In this document: positions 56,657 through 64,000 of the stretch, piece after piece | How the letters are laid out: each line of letters starts with the position of its first letter | Numbering within the stretch: position 1 is the first letter of the stretch | Source: Pseudo-nitzschia pungens | Taxonomy: Eukaryota > Bacillariophyta > Bacillariophyceae > Bacillariales > Bacillariaceae | DNA: 64,000 bases | Direction of reading: 5' to 3' | Assembly (NCBI GenBank): GCA_037355855.1 | Contig: CM074769.1 | Location: forward strand, 1,612,001-1,676,000 | Program-made: the position numbers and the translations under genes | Notes under the pieces: model-generated | Seen by the model: only the letters and a program-made list of their open reading frames with translations | What the model was told of the DNA's origin: nothing | Database searches by the model: none

Positions 56657-58087
56657 GCGGAATCGGGACGAGGCGAGGCAAGCCGAGCGGGAATGATGGG
56701 ATAGAAAGTCTGTCGGGTGCTTCGTAGTTGGCGGGTTGGTTCGTACTGCGGTGGGACATTTCGTCATCCGAAAACGACTCGAGATGCCAATACCGTGTGC
56801 TTTATTTTAGAAAATAACAATGATGTGTTAGGATACAGTTTGTGACGTACATGTTGTATTAGAGTGGTACTAAACACGGGCGATGATTACTGTAACTCTA
56901 CTGCATACTAATTCGCGGTGCCTCTTGTAGACGCATGGAGGCTTGTTGGAGACTCTGTCTTCGAATCATCCATTTGAATCGGTGAAACCCCATCGCATCG
57001 CATCGCATCGCATCGCAACGAGGATTTCCAAACAAACCGGACGGCAACAATCAAGTTCGGAACCCTCACTCTCGGGAGGCATCTCTCCTCCCATGGCGGA
57101 TGGAATGCCGTCTGTCCGAGCTATCTTTTGCGTTCCCCCATGTAAAAATCATCGTAATCGCAAAGTTCCGAAAAGGGAAAAAAAAAACCAAAAATTCGAG
57201 CCGATGGCGATCTGGGTTGATGAAAGGGACTAAATCAGTAATTGCATTCGGGTGTTTGAGTTTTGAAATTCGACGAAGAACACCGAAGAGACAACACACA
57301 ACACACAACACACAACATACAGTAGGACATGCGTAAGATCTTACCGTAACTTACCATAATACGTAGTACTTCGTAGTTGGCGGAAATGGTGGTCGCGAAA
57401 GCGGGCATTGGTCCAATTGGGGCAAGGTTTAACGAAGTCAAGCTACAACGCACAGTAATAGTACGAGTCAGTCCGTGACCAGACCTTCAGCAGTAAGCCT
57501 TATGAAACACATTCCAACATGCGGTGAGATACAAGGACGAAAAACCGTACCGTACGTTACGTAAGTTACTGTACGTACAGTATTGAACTTTCTATTACCA
57601 TCGACCATGTACGATTGGGAGTTGAGAGTTGAGAGTGCTGTAAGATTACCGGTAGGGTACAATTTTTTTATCCAAGTACTATTTGCACGTTGACAGTACT
57701 GGTACGTAGGGAGTAAACCTTACCGTACTGTTATCTCCTTCTGCAGTCCTGCTTTCGGAGCTTGGGGCAGGATTGTTGTCCATGACAACAGGTAAAATAA
57801 CGAGAACACAAAGACAGAAGAAGGCAAGAATTGGTTATTGTTGATTTGATATCGACAAGTCATGGATTGCATGTGTTTGATCCGTTATCCATTGTGAACA
57901 CCCATCAACAACATAACTTAGAACTGGAAACGTCTTTCCACTCCACTCCATCCAATCAATCAGTCATCGAGAGACAAACCAGCGCAATACGATACGACTA
58001 ACGGACGAAACCGATTCGTTTCGCTGTCCTTTCTGGCCGACCCGACCCGACCCAAATTTAAAAAAAAAATCACACCAAACCAACACC
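56657..58087. other. Intergenic region before the MINDY-like gene
   Basis: No gene. ATCGC repeat (56991-57017), ACACA tract (57291-57320), GTAAGTTAC/TACCGTA words (57330-57725), and short GACCC units plus an A run just before the ATG at 58088. Confidence 0.6.
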
Positions 58088-61000
58088 ATGGCTCGTTCGA
58101 CGAACCGATCGTCGACGCCGGCGTCGTCACCCTCGTCCACTTCGTCGCGAGCACAGCGCGCCCTGCGACGAAGCAGCAGAGGCAGCCCCAGCACTGGCAG
58201 CAATCCTCCCGACAAAACGGCGGAACCCGGCAACCATTCTTCCGACGCAAAACAAAATCAGAAGCAAAAGCAGGAAAAGCAAAAGCAACCCCCGGCTGCC
58301 GCCGCGGCGTCGAATCGCGGGCGCAAAAAGGCACCCACCAGCTCGAATGTCAATGCCAGGGCGACTGCGAAGGCGAATTCAAGTGCCAAAGCAAATGCCA
58401 GTGCCAATGCCAAACCCCCCCCGCAACGGCAAGCCCAGCAGCTTGACTTTATGGGTATCTTTCGCAACATGCTGGAGCAGGGCGCCCCCCCGCACCGCGG
58501 CTCGGGTCCCGCCGCCGCGAACATTCGCATCGATTTGTTGAAGGCCAAAAATGTGCTGGAGGCGGCGGCCGGAAACCTCAGTCTCGCGGCCAATCTCTAC
58601 TGGGACGATTACTTTGCGACGCAGGCGAATGCGAATGCCAGCGCCATCCAAAATCAGGGAGGGTTCGAGTCCCCCAACAGACGGAAGCTCCACCACCGCG
58701 CGGGGGATGCGGAAGAGGACAACTACGAAGACGAAGAGGAGGACGATCGAAAGCCATCGGCCGCGGCGTCGGGTTCTTATTACGAAATCTATTACCAAGA
58801 CGGTGACGATTCCAATGCCAGTGCCAGTGCCAATTCCAATCGCAAGAATCCTCCCCAAAAGCGACGCCTCCGGCGCAGCCTCGACCAGGACTTTCAGGCG
58901 GCCGACGACGACGAGGACACCAAGCTCCGAAAGAGGGCCGCGAAGCGAGCGAGAAAATCCGTTTCGTGGTACCGACTGGCCGACGAAGCCAACCCCAACG
59001 GCGAGCCGGAGGACGGGGATTCCTTCCACAATCCCTTCCGCGACGAGGAGGAAGAGAGCAAACCGAATCTCCGGGGACCTCCCCGTCGCAACTCCAAGAG
59101 AGGACGCCGCAAAGACAACACCAATAAGAATAACGATGGCGATGGCGATGACGACGGCAGCGAACACGAGCACGAGCGTTCCTCGGGAAGCAACGAGGAT
59201 CCGGACGACGGAGGTGATCACCATCATCATCACGAGCGAGCTGCCCGCCACGGCCATCGCGCCAGGCGGAGGGAAGGAGAACGAGAAAGGAACGGGGACC
59301 ACGAGCGAGAGCGAGAGCCCCAACGCATTCTCGCTCAAGACGCGGCCGAAACCTCCATTTCGGTATCGGACGACGAATTGCTGGGGAGAGCGGTTCAGTC
59401 GTACCTGGGGAGACGGCGGGGAGGAGCGGCATCCCATCATCATCACCACCATCATCGCAACCACCATCACAACCGCAGGGGCGAAACCCGGGATCCACCG
59501 GGCAAGCCGGAAGCCGCCGGGTCTTCCGCCGCGGCGAATGCCGAGACGAGTGGAAGCAGCACCCGTCGCGCTTCCGCCGCCGTGAGCCGGTCGGAGGTCG
59601 TGAAAGCCGCCGACGCCATCCACCGCAAGATCAATCCGAACACCACACATCTCTCCAAGCCATCGGCGTGGTTTCTCAGTCCCGAACAAAACCGGTCCGG
59701 CCGGCGAAGGCGAGGAGCCCGAGGGAAGTCCAATTCCAATAGAGATGACCACGACGACGACGACCATTCCTTTGTCGATTCGGACCCGGAGGACTACATC
59801 AACGACGACGAATGGCTCTACGAGAAATGTGATATGCTCGTCAAACCAGCCTTGTGGGGAATCCCTCCGGTGGCGAGCTCGGGTGATGGTGGCGACTCTT
59901 CGTCGTCGCAACCACAGGCAGGAGAAACAAATAATGACAACAATAACAATAATAACAACGACAACAATGGCGGCAACAACCAAAACGCAGGAAACAACAA
60001 CAATGAGGAAAACCAGGAAGGCAACGGCAACGTTGTCGTAGCGGACGACGAAGCCGTGAATGTCTCGGGCGGAGAAGAAGACCGCGCCTCGAAATCCACA
60101 GAGAAACCGGGGATGGGAATCCCACACACGTGGCTCAGCGCCGGCTTTCAGCTCTCCGAGTGCGGCACGGGACTCTGCATTCCCTCCCCCAAGGCAGAAG
60201 ACATTCCGTTTTTTGCGTGGAGGCGACAGCAGGTCAACGATCAGCGCAACGCGGTGCCTCCGCCCTACCACTGCAAGTCTCTGACCGCCGTCACTTCCCT
60301 CGTGACGGCCCTGTTGTACAGCGGAGCCACGATCCAGGGAGACCAGATCAGCTGCGCCTCCGGGAGACCCCCCTGGGTGTCACTCACCCTCGAGGAGCGA
60401 AAGCGGGAATTCGAGTCGCGGCTGGCGGATGCGCTCTCGGTTCTCATTTTTGTGGCCGCCAAGGCTTCGAGGAAACGAAAGCAAAAGGCCTACCGGAAAG
60501 CCTTGCGCAGAAGCAACGAAGCAGCGAAGAAACACCGGACATATGCCGAATTGCTCCGGGAGGCCATTGACAAGAGGAAGGCCGCGCTGGCGGCGGCGGC
60601 TGCCGGCAAGGAAAACAATAATAGCAACAACAACAACAACAGTGCCAAGAGCGAAACCGGTAAGAACGACAACGACCCGGATGCAAAAGAGGCGGCAACC
60701 GAGGACGAGCGGAGCGCGAAGCGGGCTCCGCTTCCGCGCGAGAGGATGGATCTGATTCCCGCGACCGTTTGGTTCAATTTCCCGGTCGCTGCCGCGGCTC
60801 GGGCCGGGGATGGACCCCTGTACAAGAAGGAACTCCGCGTCATTTCCAGCTGGTCGAACATTCGGGACATCAAGTTGTACGTCCAAAGCAACACGAGAGC
60901 CTTCACCGAGAAAGCCGGGATTGCACTGTTTCTGGAAGCCATTGTCTCAATCCACGGAAATGGTGTCATTGCCCGGCAGCTGAGTCGATGCGCTGACGAT

Positions 61001-62149
61001 TCGAGAGCATCCGCAGCTGCTGCTGCTGCCGCTGTCTCGGCAATGCCGGCGTCCCCGTCGGTGAACAAGGAAAACGAAGACAATGCAACTTTTGCAACGG
61101 GAAGCAACCCCCGCGAAGGCGACCAAGCCAATGCTTCTGATTCTGCTTTTGCTGCGGCGGAACGTTGCTCCCTGATTCGTTGCACTTGCGAGGATCGGCA
61201 AAAGAAACTTCACGAGGAAAAACCACTGCCTCTCAATGTTCGCATCGACCCCAACAATCTTTTGGACACGACTCCCGACGGAACCGAATGTGCTTCGACC
61301 GAGCTCCTGACCTTGTTGTTGACGGGGAAGGTTCGCTCCGATTGGACGCTGTGCAACGCCGGGGAACTGGGAATCGGTCTCCTGATGGACACGGACGAAG
61401 AAGTGGCCCGTACCATGGCTCGACCAAAGCGACCCGTGTGGCTGCTGCGGGGAGAGACATGCTACTCGGTGCTCACGGTAGAGGGATACTGGAGGTGCGG
61501 AACCGCCACCAATGCTTGGTCGTCGGGGGAAGATATCACGACCATTTCGAGGGTGGACAAGCCCGGGGTGCCACTGAGTCTCGTGCACTGGAACGGATGG
61601 TACGGGCAGCGGGGCAAGACGGAAATGCGACTGATCGCCTCCGCGCCCGAGCCGAACGAAGAGATCCCCGCCAAGAAACGACTGCGGAAGTATTGTCTGG
61701 AGTCATCCTCGACACGACCACTGTCGGCAGAACCCGTCTCGACGGTGTCTCTGCTGCTGATGAAAAAACGCCGCCACGAGAGCCTGGTGAATGCCATTTG
61801 TGGCAGGGAACACGCCTGCAACCAGGAGAAGCAGCGACGAAACCCGATCCGTGCGCACGAGCTGGAACGAATCCACATGTCGGAGGAAGACCAGAAATTG
61901 TACCCGAACAATCACAAAATGTGGCGCTTTGACATGGGTGTCAAGAGCAAGGCGAAAGCGAAAAACAGCAAGAAGGACGACGATGACGACGACTACCGGT
62001 GGGTTCCCTATTACCGGCTTTTGCCGCGCGAAAAATTGTTGGTCGAAACCAAGCTCGGTCCCAAGATCAAGACCATTCTCTGGACGCGGTGGCCGGGTGC
62101 GGTCATCGATCACTTTGCTCCCAAGAAAGGTGGGCATCCCGTCGTGTAA
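58088..62149 (+). CDS. UBA-like / MINDY (DUF4205)-like protein, possible inactive deubiquitinase
   Basis: Single exon, 1,353 residues. A UBA-like segment (IDLLKAKNVLEAAAGNLSLA, about 146-178) is followed by a long disordered, acidic, His- and Asn-rich region. From about 680 on I see the outline of a MINDY-3/4 type deubiquitinase: WLSAGFQLSECGTGLC, then YHCKSLTAVTSLVTALLYSG (Cys about 729, the position of the nucleophile), ECASTELLTLLLTGKV (about 1065-1080), LGIGLL, PVWLLRGETCYSVLTV (about 1115-1130), and the C-terminal RWPGAVIDHF (about 1334). In the family the segment after the fourth motif usually reads S-E-S-H-F-x-V, with His catalytic; here Cys stands in that place. A long insertion (about 800-900) splits the domain. 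MINDY enzymes trim K48-linked ubiquitin chains; if the His is really absent this protein may only bind ubiquitin. Assignment rests on remembered motifs. Confidence 0.6.
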   Translation: MARSTNRSSTPASSPSSTSSRAQRALRRSSRGSPSTGSNPPDKTAEPGNHSSDAKQNQKQKQEKQKQPPAAAAASNRGRKKAPTSSNVNARATAKANSSAKANASANAKPPPQRQAQQLDFMGIFRNMLEQGAPPHRGSGPAAANIRIDLLKAKNVLEAAAGNLSLAANLYWDDYFATQANANASAIQNQGGFESPNRRKLHHRAGDAEEDNYEDEEEDDRKPSAAASGSYYEIYYQDGDDSNASASANSNRKNPPQKRRLRRSLDQDFQAADDDEDTKLRKRAAKRARKSVSWYRLADEANPNGEPEDGDSFHNPFRDEEEESKPNLRGPPRRNSKRGRRKDNTNKNNDGDGDDDGSEHEHERSSGSNEDPDDGGDHHHHHERAARHGHRARRREGERERNGDHEREREPQRILAQDAAETSISVSDDELLGRAVQSYLGRRRGGAASHHHHHHHRNHHHNRRGETRDPPGKPEAAGSSAAANAETSGSSTRRASAAVSRSEVVKAADAIHRKINPNTTHLSKPSAWFLSPEQNRSGRRRRGARGKSNSNRDDHDDDDHSFVDSDPEDYINDDEWLYEKCDMLVKPALWGIPPVASSGDGGDSSSSQPQAGETNNDNNNNNNNDNNGGNNQNAGNNNNEENQEGNGNVVVADDEAVNVSGGEEDRASKSTEKPGMGIPHTWLSAGFQLSECGTGLCIPSPKAEDIPFFAWRRQQVNDQRNAVPPPYHCKSLTAVTSLVTALLYSGATIQGDQISCASGRPPWVSLTLEERKREFESRLADALSVLIFVAAKASRKRKQKAYRKALRRSNEAAKKHRTYAELLREAIDKRKAALAAAAAGKENNNSNNNNNSAKSETGKNDNDPDAKEAATEDERSAKRAPLPRERMDLIPATVWFNFPVAAAARAGDGPLYKKELRVISSWSNIRDIKLYVQSNTRAFTEKAGIALFLEAIVSIHGNGVIARQLSRCADDSRASAAAAAAAVSAMPASPSVNKENEDNATFATGSNPREGDQANASDSAFAAAERCSLIRCTCEDRQKKLHEEKPLPLNVRIDPNNLLDTTPDGTECASTELLTLLLTGKVRSDWTLCNAGELGIGLLMDTDEEVARTMARPKRPVWLLRGETCYSVLTVEGYWRCGTATNAWSSGEDITTISRVDKPGVPLSLVHWNGWYGQRGKTEMRLIASAPEPNEEIPAKKRLRKYCLESSSTRPLSAEPVSTVSLLLMKKRRHESLVNAICGREHACNQEKQRRNPIRAHELERIHMSEEDQKLYPNNHKMWRFDMGVKSKAKAKNSKKDDDDDDYRWVPYYRLLPREKLLVETKLGPKIKTILWTRWPGAVIDHFAPKKGGHPVV

Positions 62150-62479
62150 CAGGAAGAAGCAATTTGGACAATAATAATAAGTAATGATAACGAATCCACC
62201 AATCCAATCCAACAACTAACCGTAAGGAAGCAACGAATCTACAGGCAAAAGCTTGGAACACCCACGACGTTGTGTGTGCACTGTTGGAAATTGCAAATGC
62301 GGTTGTGTGGTTTCCAACTATGACTCAGAATACGACTAGCTAGCCCGAAACAAAATAACCAAGTCAAAGTCGTACATGAGAACAGGTAAAAAGCTACTAA
62401 ATAAAATAATAATAAGAGATTAGAAAGTAATTTTAAACCGTTTGGTCGGAATCTTGCAATCCTCCCGGCGCGATACGCG

Positions 62480-62585
62480 TTCTCTGTCGTTGGAAGTTTT
62501 CAAGTCTGGTTACCGACTGAGTAATTTAGTTCCACCCTCGGCACCATCGGTGGTTAACGTTACTTAAATAATTTTATTATTATTA
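62480..62585 (+). mobile_element. Solitary LINE 3' tail
   Basis: Matches the end of the decayed LINE at 39669-39768: GACTGAGTAATTTAGTT, then a CACC-Y-T-Y-GG block, a TTACTTAAATA/TTATTTAAATA block, and a terminal ATT run. Same strand. It is a very short 5'-truncated insertion. Confidence 0.75.
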
Positions 62586-63057
62586 GACTACACGGATAAT
62601 TACTTGTACGAAAGTAATCTTACTCGAAGAGCTGGAACTCTCTAAAAAAGGGAATTGGGTGTCCATTCCAAACGCAGAATCCGAGAAATAGGGATCCAGG
62701 AATCTTCGGGCACATGCATGATGCGTTGCAATCTTTTTTCTGCGTCGGATGGAGTCGGAACGCGTACGGTAGCACCTCGTCTCGTTGAAACCTGCGATGA
62801 TGATGGAGTTCTAAAGCATTGGCTGTGAATCATGCTCGTCAAAAGTACCGTACAGTACAGTATTTCCTTCCCCAAGACTCGCAACTACCCGTGAAAAACT
62901 AAAATGGATCACGTCGGAGTGACAGATTGTTGCCTCACTATCTGTGCGTTGATATCCGCTCGTCAGCGGTCTTCGGGAACTTAATCGACTTGTAGATAAA
63001 TTCGACTCGTACTGGTCTGTAAATAAGGAAAAGCCTTAACAATAGTAATACATAAAG

Positions 63058-63248
63058 TCCTGGCAAATCGTGAGTCTACAGTGGACTGTTCAAGGTCTAT
63101 TGCATACACTCAAGCAATACAAAGCACTTCCCTAGAGGTACATCGGAATCGGTCGTAAGGGAGGGCATGATAGGTGTGTTTATTTTAGAGAAAAAGAAAG
63201 AGTGAAAGGAGCTGAGCCAAAGCGCTCAGCTCTGTATCGTGACAGCGC
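63058..63248 (+). repeat. Dispersed repeat of about 190 bp, copy B
   Basis: Ordered similarity to 53753-53940 (see copy A). The copy carries an insertion rich in GAAAAAGAAAGAG before the CAGCTCTGTAT block. Confidence 0.7.
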
Positions 63249-63626
63249 TCCGATAACTCGTATAATAACAGAGCTCTGTAGCTCTGGTACTGTATTCTAC
63301 GGGTAGCGAATCGGAGTATCGCTTAATTAGATCGAATCGTGCGCTAGCTCGCTTATGCTAGCGCGTTGGGTAACTGTTTGGGCCGGGTATCCGATCATGG
63401 TACATATTATACACCAATGACCTGACCCCGGCGGTAGCATCATATCTTAGCATTGGTATCATGGTAGGTTAGCATCTTCCAGTATCTCGTAGCCTTAGCA
63501 ACCCTAACCCTGTAGCATTTAGCTACACCACATAGGGTGCTTTACTCGGGGTACGTAGGATTGGTACAAATCGTACGCGGCGACCCTAGTAGACTCTGCT
63601 AGCATCCATACTAGACAGGATAGGTC

Positions 63627-63690
63627 TGCTGCTAAGCCTGCTGCTAAGCCTGTTGCTAAGCCTGTTGCTAAGCCTGTTGCTAAGCCTGTA
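63627..63690. repeat. 12 bp tandem repeat TGCTAAGCCTGT
   Basis: Five units, the first two with C for T at the last position or its neighbour. Confidence 0.9.
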
Positions 63691-64000
63691 TGCTACCAAT
63701 TAGCACACACCTCAGCACTCAGCTCAGCACCTGTTAGTCAGCTACTGGATGTTGCTGGCTGTAGACCCAGTAGCCCTTCTACACAGGAGCCTTAGCACAG
63801 ATCATAGCACCACCATGAATATCTTCATAGTCCCCGTGATTCATGCGAGTGGCCCTGTACTGAGCAACTATACTGGTCCCCGGAAACAGATACTCCCAGG
63901 GGAACACCAATACTCCTGCTTGTTGTACCAGGACACTTGGATGGATCATAACAGAATTCAGGGATGCTTCCATGTAACTTGTCAGAGATCAAACTGCACC

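Larger units (their letters stand above)
62150..64000. other. Terminal region: LINE tail and dispersed repeats
   Basis: No complete gene. Contents: LINE tail (62480-62585), dispersed repeat copy B (63058-63248), a perfect 8 bp-stem hairpin GCGCTAGC/GCTAGCGC at 63341-63364, a 12 bp tandem repeat (63627-63690), and a short minus-strand frame at 63973-63779 near the window edge that reads protein-like (VFPWEYLFPG) but has an in-frame stop upstream. The last 700 bases may belong to a retrotransposon that continues beyond the window. Confidence 0.5.

Noticed and set aside
58379..60271. 630-codon minus-strand ORF antisense to the MINDY-like gene
   Set aside because: Low-complexity Val/Arg-rich shadow of the GC-rich plus-strand gene.
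62642..62884. 80-codon minus-strand ORF
   Set aside because: Too short, no similarity I recognise, overlaps GTACCGTACAG repeat words at its start.
63779..63973. Partial gene at the window edge
   Set aside because: Protein-like stretch, but an in-frame TGA lies upstream within the window and no family is recognised; left as possible transposon remnant.

Overview
The window is nuclear DNA of a photosynthetic stramenopile, most likely a pennate diatom. I infer this from two proteins with bipartite plastid presequences (an AFAP-type cleavage motif in the fasciclin protein, and a Tat-type thylakoid signal in the DUF4336 protein), a secreted Pro-Ser repeat protein of the diatom type, an HSF-type regulator, GT-AG introns, and a non-LTR retrotransposon 3' end. 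I cannot name the species from sequence alone; the Pseudo-nitzschia/Fragilariopsis group is a guess.

Layout. 1.4-7.5 kb (minus): a large multipass LRR membrane protein whose ectodomain is built from about 20 one-repeat exons of 72 or 75 bp. 9.0-10.7 kb (minus): PLP-dependent threonine dehydratase with an ACT domain. 11.6-18.2 kb: a 6.7 kb unit bounded by 16 bp inverted repeats that carries a ~1,340-residue transposase-like ORF and a second smaller ORF. 18.2-23.2 kb: no recognisable gene, many simple repeats. 23.2-25.3 kb (minus): MYND zinc-finger protein. 27.5-31.5 kb (minus): three-exon secreted Pro-Ser repeat protein ending in four Cys-rich modules. 34.9-35.8 kb (minus): two-exon plastid fasciclin protein. 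38.6-39.8 kb: decayed 3' part of a LINE. 41.3-44.4 kb: a cluster of three related foldback elements whose long inverted ends hold 12 bp minisatellites. 44.9-45.6 kb (plus): coiled-coil protein with a possible myristoylation site. 48.2-50.1 kb (plus): HSF-domain protein. 51.3-52.7 kb (plus): DUF4336 protein. 54.7 kb (minus): tRNA-Gly(UCC). 55.6-56.7 kb (plus): Siva-like Cys-rich protein. 58.1-62.1 kb (plus): a UBA-like/MINDY-like protein in which the usual catalytic His appears replaced. The last 1.8 kb holds a LINE tail and interspersed repeats.

The genes do not form an operon or an obvious pathway. Composition is mosaic: the threonine dehydratase, coiled-coil, HSF, DUF4336, Siva-like and MINDY-like genes are GC-rich and carry long antisense shadow ORFs, whereas the LRR exons, the transposon, the MYND gene and the repeat protein are much more AT-rich. 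Short tandem repeats, mostly 5 bp units, sit directly in front of the start codon of several unrelated genes. Intergenic DNA is full of words built from CCTTA, TACCGTA and ACCGGT. Intron positions below were derived by eye from GT-AG sites and reading-frame continuity; no transcript data were available.
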